Shown: positions 1-9,298, counted from the first letter of the stretch. The stretch: DNA of 28,276 nt from an uncultured Kiritimatiellota bacterium (GCA_934635045.1 CAKTZA010000051.1:1-28276); one strand, 5' to 3'. Notes: generated by a model not told the origin, from the sequence alone. Made by a program: numbers and translations.

Positions 1-2679
1 GAGGAAGACCCGTCCGCCGGACGGCACTACGGCGGCCGGGACGATGACGACGACGAGGACGATCCCTGCTGGCACTGCGTCTGGGGGCTGTGCAGCAGGG
101 GCTGCGACTGCTGTCCCCGGTGCCATTGCGGGGAAGAGCAGGGGAGCGAACGACCGGGCGGCGCGTCCGAGGAGGAAGAGCCGCAGCCCGGCGACTACGA
201 GGCGGCGTGCACGAACTGGACGCACCTCTCCGGCGTCCTGAAGATCCGCGAGCCGCTGCTGTTCGCGCCGCCGATCCGCCTGGAGGTGCCGGACGCCGAC
301 GCGCCGCGCTGCTGCCCGTGCCCCGACCACGCGACGAATTGGGTCGCCGTGGCGTACCTGTCCGACCGCCTGAAGGCCGTCGACGCGGACGGCCTCGACT
401 TCAGGCGCGCGGCCGAGACGGTCGACGTGCGCCTTGCGGGGGCGCGGCCGAGCCGGGCCGTCGGCGACGCCTTCGTCTCGCTCGCGACGAACGGGGCGGT
501 CTGCCTCGACGGCGCGTACACCGTCCTCGGCGTCGGCGTGCGCAGGCCCGGCGTCGACCTCGCCGCGCTCGACGCCCTGAACGCGGACTTCGGCCTCCCG
601 GTCCCCGTCGCGACGAACGCCGCCGAGGCGGCCGCGCTCGAGCTCGTGACGGCCGTGGGGCTTGACGGCGGGAACGTCCGCGTCGGCTTCGAGGGCGCGT
701 CCGCGCCGTTCGCGCTCTGGGCGTGGGATCCGTCAACGGCGACCTGCCGCCGGCTTGCGTCCTCGGACGGCGGGCCGCTGGACGTCTCGCTCGCCGCGTG
801 GCGGCGGCTCGTGGGCGGCGCGACGGACGCCGAGACCTCGCGGACGGCGGTCTCCGTCACGGCGTCCGCCCCCGGCGCGGCGACGCTCGCCTTCCGCTAC
901 TGGGGCGTTTTCAATGGCCGTTTCGTCGAGGACGTCGCGCGGCAGCGGCTCACGGCGATCAAGCCGCGCGTCCGCGCGGACATCGACCGTGACGGGAAGA
1001 TGGGCGAGTCGGACGACGCGGCCCGCCTCGCGGGCAGGCCGTTCAGGTTCTGGTTCAACGAAGATTGCGACAAGGGCGATTTCGTCGGGCAGATGTCCGA
1101 CGCGACGCCGAACGCGGACGACCTGAAGGTGAACGGGAAGCTCGACCTCGTGAACCTCTTCCCCGTCGAGATCGACGTCTCGCCGTTCCGCCGGGCGTGG
1201 GGAGGCGCGATGACGGTCCGCCTGCGCGCGGCGGCGGAGGGCCTTCGCCTCTGCGTCCTCGGCGAGGGCTTCTCGTCCGGGAGCGTCCTCGGACTCGCGT
1301 CGAAGCCCGTTTCCGCGGCGGACGGCAATCCGCTGGAGTCCGCGACGCTGACGCCGCTCGGCTCCGGCGGCCTTGACCTCGGCGAACTCGCCGGACGCCC
1401 GCTGTCGGAGCCCGTCGCCCTCGCGTTCGAGGCGGCGGGGCCGGTGGACGCGTGGTCGGGGCCGGAGGTCGTCGTGTCGCTCGGCGACGCGGAGGTCTAC
1501 CGCGAGCGCCTGCCCGTCTCGATCACGTCCGCGGACGAGTTCTACCGCTACGCGAACCTGCGCGGCGCGGAGGCGGGCGGGGGTTTCGCGCCGTCCGTGC
1601 CCGGCGAGCCGGGAAACCTGCCGGACGGCGAGACGGACGGTCGCCACTTCGTCTTCGTGCACGGCTACAACGTGAACGAGTCGGCGTCCCGCCTCTGGGC
1701 GCGCGCGATGTTCAAGCGGCTCTGGTGGGCGGGCTCGCGGTCGCGCTTCACCGCCGTCGACTGGCGCGGGGACTACAGCCAGTTCGCCGGCTTCGCGCCG
1801 AACTACTGGGCCAACGTCATCCATGCGCTCAAGACGGCGCCGGCGTTGGCGGAACTGGCGAACGCATTGCCCGGCGGCAAGGTCATGCTGGCCCATTCCC
1901 TTGGAAACGTGCTGACGTCGGAGGCCTGCAAGTACCACGCGCTCGCATATTCAAGATATTTCATGCTCAACGCCGCCGTGCCGGCCGAGGCGTATGACGC
2001 GGGACAGGCGGAGTTTGACAACATGACGCCAACCGCTTGGAAGCGATACCCGAAGAGTTTCCGCTCGTCCGACTGGCATAAGCTGTTCGAATCGGACGAC
2101 GGTCGTTGTGCGTTGACATGGCGAGGGCGCTACGCGAACCTTGCGAATGCCGTGAACTGCCATTCGCCGACCGAGGACGTGCTCGCGAACGTGGCGTCAG
2201 GACTGGGCAGCGCGTGGTCGGCGCAGGAGCTGCTGAAAGGCACGGGGACTCTGGCCTTCATGCCGCGTGTCGCAAGCGAGGCCGGATGGTGGTTCAACCA
2301 GCAGCACACCGTGCCCCTGTCGAAGGACGATCTGCTTAAGACGGAGTTCACGCCAGACGAGATGAAGACATCCCCTCCGTTCAGCCCGTTTGCGGACAAG
2401 TGGCTGCACACGACAAACGCGGTGGCGGCGGCGCAGGTGGCGGACGTCCTTCCGCGCATCCTCGCCGACGGCATCCCGGCGACGACCTTCGCGGCGGGCG
2501 CAAACGAGATTGGAGGCTGCGTGAAGAATCTTAATTACCATAGTCTGATGGCGAATGAGGCGCAATGGCCTGAACAGAATAAAAGCGGACAGAACATCTG
2601 GAAACATTCCGCAATCAAGAACTTGGCGTATCCTTTTGTGCATCTGTTTTTTGATGAACTTGTGAAAGGAAAATGGTAA
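1..2679 (+). CDS. Secreted-type alpha/beta hydrolase, 5' end outside window
   Basis: The reading frame is open from base 1 to the TAA at 2677-2679, so the true start is upstream; the GTG at 286 is only an internal codon. In order one sees an acidic run of eight Asp/Glu residues (40-63), a segment with eight Cys in 21 residues (67-129), a second CC-P-CP cluster (310-324), a long beta-rich-looking region, a calcium-loop-like stretch (D-I-D-R-D-G, about 982-1010), and a C-terminal alpha/beta hydrolase domain. The hydrolase shows the HGYNVN oxyanion-type motif at 1660-1677 and a nucleophile elbow A-H-S-L-G-N with Ser at 1897-1899. The natural substrate cannot be read from the sequence; an esterase or lipase role is inferred from the fold only. 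The next gene starts on the stop codon (TAATG), so the two are coupled. Base composition is about as GC-rich as the rest of the window up to roughly 1800, then drops steadily and is clearly AT-richer after 2500. Confidence 0.8.
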   Translation, partial: EEDPSAGRHYGGRDDDDDEDDPCWHCVWGLCSRGCDCCPRCHCGEEQGSERPGGASEEEEPQPGDYEAACTNWTHLSGVLKIREPLLFAPPIRLEVPDADAPRCCPCPDHATNWVAVAYLSDRLKAVDADGLDFRRAAETVDVRLAGARPSRAVGDAFVSLATNGAVCLDGAYTVLGVGVRRPGVDLAALDALNADFGLPVPVATNAAEAAALELVTAVGLDGGNVRVGFEGASAPFALWAWDPSTATCRRLASSDGGPLDVSLAAWRRLVGGATDAETSRTAVSVTASAPGAATLAFRYWGVFNGRFVEDVARQRLTAIKPRVRADIDRDGKMGESDDAARLAGRPFRFWFNEDCDKGDFVGQMSDATPNADDLKVNGKLDLVNLFPVEIDVSPFRRAWGGAMTVRLRAAAEGLRLCVLGEGFSSGSVLGLASKPVSAADGNPLESATLTPLGSGGLDLGELAGRPLSEPVALAFEAAGPVDAWSGPEVVVSLGDAEVYRERLPVSITSADEFYRYANLRGAEAGGGFAPSVPGEPGNLPDGETDGRHFVFVHGYNVNESASRLWARAMFKRLWWAGSRSRFTAVDWRGDYSQFAGFAPNYWANVIHALKTAPALAELANALPGGKVMLAHSLGNVLTSEACKYHALAYSRYFMLNAAVPAEAYDAGQAEFDNMTPTAWKRYPKSFRSSDWHKLFESDDGRCALTWRGRYANLANAVNCHSPTEDVLANVASGLGSAWSAQELLKGTGTLAFMPRVASEAGWWFNQQHTVPLSKDDLLKTEFTPDEMKTSPPFSPFADKWLHTTNAVAAAQVADVLPRILADGIPATTFAAGANEIGGCVKNLNYHSLMANEAQWPEQNKSGQNIWKHSAIKNLAYPFVHLFFDELVKGKW

Positions 2680-3719
2680 TGAAGAATTCATTTATGTTGT
2701 ATGTGATGTGTGTGTTACCGCAGATAGGCTGTTCAGACGTGGCAAAACTCAAGGTGCTCGTCATTGATGACGAGACGCAAGAGCCGATGCCAGGAGTCGT
2801 GGTGCGCGGCGGTTTTGAGGTTGACAATGGCTGGTTGGCCTGGACGGAGTCAAGCAGACCAAACGAAGACTTCAAGGTGACGGATCGACAGGGATTGTGC
2901 AGTGTACAGGGGCGGACAAATTGCGGAGAGGCAGGGGCTGCTGTTAGAAAAGTTCCCATCGGATACTATCGACCGAGTGAGGGTGTTGGGTTCAGCTTTA
3001 AAAAGAAAGATTTTCTTGGCGTTTGGCAGCCCGACAATCTCGTTGTGACGATTCGGCTTCAGCGCGTGGAGCATCCGATTCCGCTTTTCGTCAAGCGCGT
3101 GGGCGACCACATCAACAGAAGCAAGGTCGGTTATGTCGATGGCACAAATACGCTCTTCAAATACGACCTCGTTGTCGGGGACTACCTGCCACCGGATGGT
3201 CGAGGGGAGGTTGCCGACCTTGTGGTCGAGTCGCGCTTGACGAGCCTGTTCTCGACAAACATCTACCGTCAGACAATGTTCTTCTACGACTTCACCAACA
3301 CGATGTCCTTTCCGGGAGAAGGGAACGGAGTGGTTTCGTCGATGACCCGTGCGACCGACGGCATTAGACTGCGTGTTGCTCCTGAAGAAGGCTATGAACG
3401 GGCAGCCGTTAGCCGTTGCGGAAATCGAATGAAGGTCATGCCGCCCAATATTTGGGACGATGTGTACACGGAGTGCAATCCGAATCGATGCCACTATTTC
3501 CGCATTCGGTCGAGATACGACGAGAGCGGCAATCTCGTCGGCGGCTACTACGGCAAGATCTACGGGGACTTTGAAATCGGGTGTCGGTTGCGGTATGGCG
3601 GCTGCAGCGTCGAGTTTCTCTACTACCTCAACCCGACGCCGCTCGACCGCAACCTCGAATGGGACATGAAGACGAACCTCTGCCCAAATCCTGGCAACCT
3701 CGGCGAGCGCCGCCCATGA
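2679..3719 (+). CDS. Exported protein with carboxypeptidase-regulatory-like domain, possible lipoprotein
   Basis: I chose ATG 2679 because AGGA at 2667-2670 sits 8 bases upstream, and the ATG overlaps the previous stop codon; ATG 2673 would be too close to the ribosome binding site. The N-terminus (MKNSFMLYVMCVLPQIGC) is a short hydrophobic export signal ending in Gly-Cys. This resembles a lipoprotein signal, but the residue at -3 is Gln, so lipidation is uncertain. Residues about 24-75 (LKVLVIDDETQEPMPGVVV..., then D-R-Q-G-L-C-S-V) match the seven-strand carboxypeptidase-regulatory-like or Ig-like fold that is common in exported proteins of this bacterial group. The remaining 270 residues are not recognised. 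The gene is markedly less GC-rich than its neighbours downstream. Its direct coupling to the hydrolase gene suggests a partner role, such as anchoring, assembly or protection; that is inference. Confidence 0.75.
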   Translation: MKNSFMLYVMCVLPQIGCSDVAKLKVLVIDDETQEPMPGVVVRGGFEVDNGWLAWTESSRPNEDFKVTDRQGLCSVQGRTNCGEAGAAVRKVPIGYYRPSEGVGFSFKKKDFLGVWQPDNLVVTIRLQRVEHPIPLFVKRVGDHINRSKVGYVDGTNTLFKYDLVVGDYLPPDGRGEVADLVVESRLTSLFSTNIYRQTMFFYDFTNTMSFPGEGNGVVSSMTRATDGIRLRVAPEEGYERAAVSRCGNRMKVMPPNIWDDVYTECNPNRCHYFRIRSRYDESGNLVGGYYGKIYGDFEIGCRLRYGGCSVEFLYYLNPTPLDRNLEWDMKTNLCPNPGNLGERRP

Positions 3720-3735
3720 CAGGAGAAATCATGAC

Positions 3736-4311
3736 ATGAAATCAGCCCTTGCATTTGTGTTCGCATTCATTGGTTTCGAGGCCGTCTTCGCCCGTCCCCT
3801 GCCGCCGTTGCCGACGTCGGCATTCGCCGACACGGAAGTGACGGCCTGCCATTCGCTTGACCAGGCGATGCCCAGCGTGTGCGGGCTCAACTTGGAACTC
3901 GCATTCTGGGGAACTTCGTCCAACAACGTCGAAATCGTTTTCGGTCGGGACGATGACGGCGATGGCGTTCTCTCCTTTGGGGAGTCGGATGTCCGGGTTG
4001 GCTGGGACTGCGGACGGTACTTCATCGAGCGCATTCCGACGGGCGAGCGGTTCGAGGAACTGTCCGCCGAGACGAACGGGGCGGATCGAACCCTGCGCTG
4101 GGACTGCGCCCTCAGGCATCGCGTGATGCGGGGCCTTGCTGTCTCGAACGAAGTCGGGCCGGCCTTCGCGACCGTCACCGCCGCCCCGCCGAGCTGGCTT
4201 TGTGACACGAACTGGGACACGCTGCGGCTGACGGCGCGAGGCCCGGACGTCCGAAACGAGCGGTTCGACGTCGAGGTCTCGACGACGGGAATAGCGGTTC
4301 TCTTGCGATGA
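3736..4311 (+). CDS. Small secreted protein with Ca-binding-like loop
   Basis: A 191-residue protein with a clear Sec signal peptide (hydrophobic residues 4-18, likely cleavage after A-V-F-A at 19). Residues 72-85 (DDDGDGVLSFGESD) form an EF-hand or dockerin-type calcium loop, followed by V-R-V-G-W-D-C-G. A similar D-x-D-x-D-G loop occurs in the hydrolase two genes upstream, which suggests that the proteins belong together. It lies 16 bases after the previous stop. AGGAGA at 3721-3726 is the ribosome binding site; an ATG at 3731 gives only a two-codon frame (ATG ACA TGA), so ATG 3736 is the usable start. It is the last gene of the three-gene set. No enzymatic motif is visible and I do not recognise the family by name. 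Confidence 0.75.
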   Translation: MKSALAFVFAFIGFEAVFARPLPPLPTSAFADTEVTACHSLDQAMPSVCGLNLELAFWGTSSNNVEIVFGRDDDGDGVLSFGESDVRVGWDCGRYFIERIPTGERFEELSAETNGADRTLRWDCALRHRVMRGLAVSNEVGPAFATVTAAPPSWLCDTNWDTLRLTARGPDVRNERFDVEVSTTGIAVLLR

Positions 4312-4349
4312 ATGACTTAAAGTCCCTATTGTCGTAATGTCTGTTATTT

Positions 4350-4379
4350 CATGCTATAAACGAATTCATAAGAAAGGAA
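4350..4379 (+). promoter_or_regulatory. Extended -10 promoter and ribosome binding site for the GH95-like gene
   Basis: TGC-TATAAA (TATAAA at 4355-4360) resembles the extended -10 elements elsewhere in the window. It is followed by the purine-rich ribosome binding site AGAAAGGAAA at 4371-4380, at good spacing from ATG 4386. No convincing -35 box is seen. Confidence 0.5.
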
Positions 4380-4385
4380 ACTCAT

Positions 4386-7300
4386 ATGCTTATGCGACAT
4401 CTGCTGTTGTCAGTCATTCTCGGAAGCCTGTCGGCCTCGGCGTCGACGGTCTTCACGCGCGAAAAGGCCGGCGCGATCTGGCAGGACGGGCTCTTCATCG
4501 GCGACGGCCGCACGGGGGCGATGGCCTACGCGCCGTCGGGGCTCGAATGGACAATCAACCGAAACGACGTCTTCGACGCGCGCGTCTGGCGCACGGCCTA
4601 CGAGCCGCATGAGGCCGTCATGGCCTGCGTCGCGACGAACGCCGGACACTCCGTCGCCTACCTTGGCGCACTGGAGAGGTCACGGACGCAGGGCTACCCG
4701 GACAGCGGCGACAAGCTGACGCTCTCGCTCTCGGCGGCGATCCTGAAGGTCCGCTTCTGGCCGGGCCTCGGCTGGTCGATGCCGGCCGTGCCGCCGACGC
4801 GGCAGGCGCTCGACACGCGCACGGGCGAACTGCACGCGTCGCTGACGTCGCCGAAGATGACGCCGGAGGCGCTGTCCCTCGTCGAGCGCACGCGCGACGT
4901 GATGGCGATCTCGCTGACGGATCGGAACGCGCCGAAGCGGCTGGCGGTCATTGAGCTCGCGCGGCCGGAGGACGTGCGCTTCGAGCCCTTGCCGTTCGCG
5001 TGGAAGGACGCGGGCGGCGTCGTCGTCTTCACCCAGGGGCTGCCGGGCGGCGGCACGTACGCCGTCGCGATGTCCGCCGCCGCGCCGCCGTCGTTCGTCG
5101 GCCGCACGGCAAAGGTGACGACGACGTGCGGGCGCACCGTCTTCCTCGCGGTGCGCACGACGCGGGACGCGGCAGATCCGGCGGCGGCGGCCGTCGCCGC
5201 CGTGCGGGCGGCGGAGAGGGACGGCTTCGAGGCCGTGCGGGACGCCAACCGCGCCTGGTGGTGGGACTTCTGGACGCGCGGCGCGCGCGTGACGTTCGCG
5301 TCCGACGAGGCTCTGGACACGCAGTGGAACTATTCGCTCTACGCGCTCGCGGCGCAGTTCGGCGACGCGCCGATGCCGGCCCTGAACGGCCTTACGTACG
5401 GGCCGCTCGACGGGGCGAACGGCGGCGTCGGCTCGAACTGCTACGTCCATGACCAGAACGTGCAGATCCCGATGATGCCGTTCTTCCCCCTCGGACACGC
5501 CGAGTTCGTGACGCCGTTCGTGAAGACCTACGAACAGGCCCTCGGTGAGCTGGAGCGCCGCACGAAGGAATGTTTCGGCGAAAAGGCCGAAGGGGCGTAC
5601 CTGCCGCTCAACATGAATCCGAACGGCGTCGAGCATCCGATCGCGGACTACCGCTACACGCTCTGCGGCGGGGCCTATTCGGGGCTCGTCCTGGCCCAGG
5701 CGTGGTGGTACACGCACGACGAGGCGATCCTGAAGGAGATCTATCCGCTGCTCAAGAAGTTCATCCGCTTCTACACGTCGACGATGACGCGCGACGCGGC
5801 GGGGACGTACCACTTCCTCTGGTCGGTGCCGCCTGAGATCTTCACGGGCACGACGGACGAGACGGCGATCGTCGCCTGCCTGAAGCCCTGCCTCGAAACG
5901 GCCGTCGAGGCGGCGCGGCGCTTCGGCTGCGACGACGCGGAACGTGCGCTGTGGGAGGATGTCCTCGCGCACTACCCGAAGCTCGCGAAGCATTCGTCCG
6001 GCGGCTGGTGGTGCGGCCCGGAGATTCCCGACGACCACTACATGTACGGCGGACATCTCTTCTATCCGTTCTTCCCGGCCGAGTCCGACACGGATGTCGA
6101 GACGGCGAAGCGGACGCTCGACTACCACCGCAACTTGGCCGTCGAGGTCTCGTGGGAGACGGACGAGCCGCATCCCGTGCACGAATGGAGCGCGCTGTAC
6201 GCGGGCCTCGCGACGATCCGCCTCTACGGTGGCGCGCGCGGCTGGAAGGCGCTGACGGACTTTTGCGCCGGGTTCGCCAAGCCGAACGGGCTCTTCTCGC
6301 ACAACCCGATCCTCGTCACCGACCTCACGTCCGAGCAGATTCGCGCGAACCTCGCGAAGGCCCCGCCGCTCGTGCGCCGCAACTACCACGGCCAGCTGGT
6401 CTCGATGGGACGCGAGGGGCCAAACGACCTCGTCTATTCGGCCGACTGCAAGGCCTTCGTCGCGCCTGTGCTGGAGGGCGGCGCGGCGTTCCTGATGCTT
6501 GCGTCCGAATCGCTCTGCCAGGGCTGGGGAGGGGAGATCCGCCTCTTCCCGTCCGTGCCGAAGGGCTTTTCGGGGCGCTTCGAGAATTTCCGCGTGCGCG
6601 GTGGCTACCGCGTCTCGGCGGAGATGAAAGACGGCAAGGTCGTCGATTTCGCGCTGCAGGGCGCGCAGAAGGGCGATCGGATCAAGGTGAGCTGTCCGAC
6701 CGACCCGGACTTCGTGCAGCTGCCCGGCGAACCGGCGTGGAAGAAGCCCATCGGGTGCGCGCCGTTCCCGGACGCGCTCTCGGCCTTTGTCTTCGTGAAC
6801 TGGTCGCTTGTGTCGGCCGAGACGTTGGCGGAGACGGTCGGCGCGGAGGCGGCGGACATCCGGCGGATCGCGGCGGAGATGGGGCTGGACCCGCTCGCGC
6901 GCGTCCCGTCGGAATGGGCGCGCGGCGGCTACGTGACGATCCTCCGCCGCAACTGGCAGCTGCTGCCGTACGCCCAGCTTCTGAAGGTCGTCGGGATGTC
7001 GCGGCGCGAACTGCGTCACGCGCTCATGTACGATGACTTCCTGCTGACGAAACTGGGGGCGGAGAAGCCGGATGCCGCGCGTCTCGTCTGGTCGGCGGAT
7101 GCGGAGGCGCACGGGCGCGCCGCGCGCCAGCGGCTGAAGGCGGTGCTGGACGAGGAGGGCGTGAAGGTCGTCGATTCGGCGGAAGAGCCGCGCTTTGCGT
7201 TCATGCGCCGTCTGGCGGAAATCCCTGCGTCGCTGGAGGGACAGAAGGTTGCCGCCGGCGGCGGACGCTTCCGCCGGAAGCTCATCTTCCCGTATTGCGC

Positions 7301-8921
7301 GGACTACGGCGACGTCCTCGCCGATCCGGACGCGGCGAGCTGTAGCGAGGGGCTGATCGCGCGCCTTGCGGCCTGCGGCGTGGACGCGCTGTGGTTTCAT
7401 GTCGTCCTTGCCGAACTCTCGACCGATCCGAACTATCCCGAATGGGGCGTCGAGGCGCCGCGCCGCCGGGCGGCGCTGAAGAAGCTCGTCGTACGGGCGG
7501 CGAAATACGGCGTGAAGGTCTTTCTCTACATCAACGAGCCGCGCGAGCAGCCGTCGGCGTTCTTCGACGCGCCGGGGCGTGCGGGTCTGCGGGGCACGGC
7601 GGATCGCAGGCCCGGCGCGAACTTCAACATGATGTGCACGTCGGATCCGGCGACGCTCGCGTGGCTGAAAGGCTGCCTCGAAAGCCTGTTCACCGAAGTG
7701 AAGGGGCTCGGCGGCGTCTTCACGATCACGATGAGCGAGACGCCGACGCACTGCCTGTCGCGGTTCGATGCGCGGCAGGCGACCTGTCCGAAGTGCCGCG
7801 ACAGGCCGGTGGAGCAGGTCGTCGCGCAGGTGAACCGCGCGATCGCGGACGGCGTCAAGGCGGGCGATCCCGAAGCGGAGGTCTGGTTCTACGACGTCGG
7901 CTGGGAGCGCGACGGCCTTGACCGGCGCGTCATCCCGATGCTGCCAAAGGAGGGCTCGCTTCTCGTCTGGAGCGAGAAGGGCCTTCCGTTCGAACAGGCG
8001 GGGCGGACGCGGCAGGTGAGCGAGTATTCGATTTCGCATCCGGGGCCGAGCGAAAAGACGCTGGCGCTCTGGCGGCTGGCGGCGTCGTGCGGACTCAAGT
8101 CGGTCGCCAAGCTGCAGGTCAACTGCTCATGGGAACTCGGTTCCGTCCCCTACCTGCCGACGCTGGATCTCGTCGCCGAACACGCGGCGAACCTGGCGGC
8201 GTCGCCCGTCGAGAGCGTCATGCTCTCCTGGTCGCAGGGCGGCTGTCCCTCGCCGAATCTCGCGCTGTTCAACGAGTTCCGGCGCGGCGACGACGCGGCG
8301 GCGGTCCTGGACCGCACGGCGGCGCGCTTCTACGGCAAGGCCGCGCCGATGGTGCGGAAGGCGTGGACGGCGTACAGCGAGGGGTTCCGCAACTACCCGA
8401 TCGAATGGCAGACGGTCTACTACGCGCCCGTCCAGATGGGGCCCGCGAATCTCCTCTACGCGACGAAGACGGGCTATCCGGCGACCATGATCAACACGCC
8501 ATACGACGATTTCGACGCCTGGTCTCAGGGCTATGCGGACAACCGTCCGGGCTGGATCGCTCAGATGCGGCTCTGCGCCGAGGGCTTCGCGCGCGGCGAC
8601 CGGCTCTGGCGGGACGTCATCGCGTCCGCAGACGGTGCGGCGCGGTCGCGCGCCGAACGGGAGCGCGCGTTCTTCCGCGCGGCGACGCTGACCCTGCGCA
8701 CGTGCGTCGACCAGGCGGAATTCATCTGTGCGCGGGATCGCGGCGACCGGGCGGAGATGAAGCGGCGCGCGGCGGCGGAGCTCGCGACGGCGAAGGAGAT
8801 GCTGGGGCTCGTCCGCGTCGAGAGCGCGCTTGGCTACGAGGCCTCGAACCGCTATCTCTACGTGCCGAACGACCTGCTCGTGAAGATCCTGAACTGCCGC
8901 GCGATTCTGGACGCGCCCTGA
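4386..8921 (+). CDS. Secreted two-module glycoside hydrolase (GH95-like plus TIM-barrel-like)
   Basis: 1511 residues with an N-terminal signal peptide (MLMRHLLLSVILGSLSASA). Residues about 25-770 resemble the GH95 alpha-L-fucosidase/galactosidase class: W-Q-D-G-L-F-I-G-D-G-R-T-G-A-M near 32-46, an (alpha/alpha)6-type centre, V-P-P-E with Glu484 where the family has its acid, and A-D-C with Asp687 just before the E-S-L-C-Q-G-W-G-G-E-I-R-L-F-P stretch. Assignment of the catalytic residues is by position only. A second module begins near residue 790. It has helical motifs I recognise from large exported PVC/Bacteroidetes proteins (R-R-N-W-Q-L-L-P-Y-A-Q-L-L at about 854-866 and Y-D-D-F-L-L-T-K-L-G after 880), then a barrel-like region with C-P-K-C at 1134-1137. 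That half resembles GH20/DUF4838-type proteins, which normally stand alone. The substrate is probably a fucosylated or galactosylated glycan; this is inference. It is transcribed alone from its own promoter. Confidence 0.8.
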   Translation: MLMRHLLLSVILGSLSASASTVFTREKAGAIWQDGLFIGDGRTGAMAYAPSGLEWTINRNDVFDARVWRTAYEPHEAVMACVATNAGHSVAYLGALERSRTQGYPDSGDKLTLSLSAAILKVRFWPGLGWSMPAVPPTRQALDTRTGELHASLTSPKMTPEALSLVERTRDVMAISLTDRNAPKRLAVIELARPEDVRFEPLPFAWKDAGGVVVFTQGLPGGGTYAVAMSAAAPPSFVGRTAKVTTTCGRTVFLAVRTTRDAADPAAAAVAAVRAAERDGFEAVRDANRAWWWDFWTRGARVTFASDEALDTQWNYSLYALAAQFGDAPMPALNGLTYGPLDGANGGVGSNCYVHDQNVQIPMMPFFPLGHAEFVTPFVKTYEQALGELERRTKECFGEKAEGAYLPLNMNPNGVEHPIADYRYTLCGGAYSGLVLAQAWWYTHDEAILKEIYPLLKKFIRFYTSTMTRDAAGTYHFLWSVPPEIFTGTTDETAIVACLKPCLETAVEAARRFGCDDAERALWEDVLAHYPKLAKHSSGGWWCGPEIPDDHYMYGGHLFYPFFPAESDTDVETAKRTLDYHRNLAVEVSWETDEPHPVHEWSALYAGLATIRLYGGARGWKALTDFCAGFAKPNGLFSHNPILVTDLTSEQIRANLAKAPPLVRRNYHGQLVSMGREGPNDLVYSADCKAFVAPVLEGGAAFLMLASESLCQGWGGEIRLFPSVPKGFSGRFENFRVRGGYRVSAEMKDGKVVDFALQGAQKGDRIKVSCPTDPDFVQLPGEPAWKKPIGCAPFPDALSAFVFVNWSLVSAETLAETVGAEAADIRRIAAEMGLDPLARVPSEWARGGYVTILRRNWQLLPYAQLLKVVGMSRRELRHALMYDDFLLTKLGAEKPDAARLVWSADAEAHGRAARQRLKAVLDEEGVKVVDSAEEPRFAFMRRLAEIPASLEGQKVAAGGGRFRRKLIFPYCADYGDVLADPDAASCSEGLIARLAACGVDALWFHVVLAELSTDPNYPEWGVEAPRRRAALKKLVVRAAKYGVKVFLYINEPREQPSAFFDAPGRAGLRGTADRRPGANFNMMCTSDPATLAWLKGCLESLFTEVKGLGGVFTITMSETPTHCLSRFDARQATCPKCRDRPVEQVVAQVNRAIADGVKAGDPEAEVWFYDVGWERDGLDRRVIPMLPKEGSLLVWSEKGLPFEQAGRTRQVSEYSISHPGPSEKTLALWRLAASCGLKSVAKLQVNCSWELGSVPYLPTLDLVAEHAANLAASPVESVMLSWSQGGCPSPNLALFNEFRRGDDAAAVLDRTAARFYGKAAPMVRKAWTAYSEGFRNYPIEWQTVYYAPVQMGPANLLYATKTGYPATMINTPYDDFDAWSQGYADNRPGWIAQMRLCAEGFARGDRLWRDVIASADGAARSRAERERAFFRAATLTLRTCVDQAEFICARDRGDRAEMKRRAAAELATAKEMLGLVRVESALGYEASNRYLYVPNDLLVKILNCRAILDAP

Positions 8922-8968
8922 CGCGCCGCTTGTCCGGTTCAGCATGAAACGATGATCCGCCCTCGGTA

Positions 8969-9253
8969 AGTCGCCCGCATCATTGGCCCGCCGGACCGAC
9001 AAGTCGCGCGAGAGGAGCGCAGGGATCGCCTGTCGCCTCGGTGTTCTCGCTTGCGGACACGCATTCTGCCGAGGGGAATGTGTAGGTCCTTCGGACATTG
9101 CTTCGCAATCGGTCACGTTCGATTGACTGACGTGTGGCGACAGGTGCGACTCCCGGAGCGACCCGGATCGAGGCCGAAGGCCGACATAGACGGAGCGCAG
9201 CGACGTCCGGTCGTGCGAGCTGTCGGGCCGACGGGCCAGTGATGCGCACGACT
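8969..9253. repeat. 285-bp palindromic element with 43-bp terminal inverted repeats
   Basis: Bases 8969-9011 and the reverse complement of 9211-9253 agree at 35 of 43 positions when aligned by eye. The inside holds further short palindromes, including GTCC-TTC-GGAC and ATTGC-TTC-GCAAT near 9088-9110, and an inner pair CCTGTCGCC (near 9030) / GGCGACAGG (near 9137). No believable protein is encoded and no clear target-site duplication flanks it. This fits a miniature inverted-repeat element or a long structured intergenic repeat. It fills most of the gene-free stretch 8922-9319. Confidence 0.65.
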
Positions 9254-9298
9254 GTCTGTCCCACTGGGAAAGAATCTTCACCCAAGTCTGGCGGTGGA

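Noticed and set aside
4680..8039. 1119-codon open frame on the minus strand
   Set aside because: It mirrors the GH95-like gene codon for codon in a GC-rich sequence, is Arg-rich and low in complexity, and has no family motif.
9051..9242. 63-codon frame inside the palindromic element
   Set aside because: It has no ribosome binding site and no homology, and it is made mostly of the inverted repeat itself.
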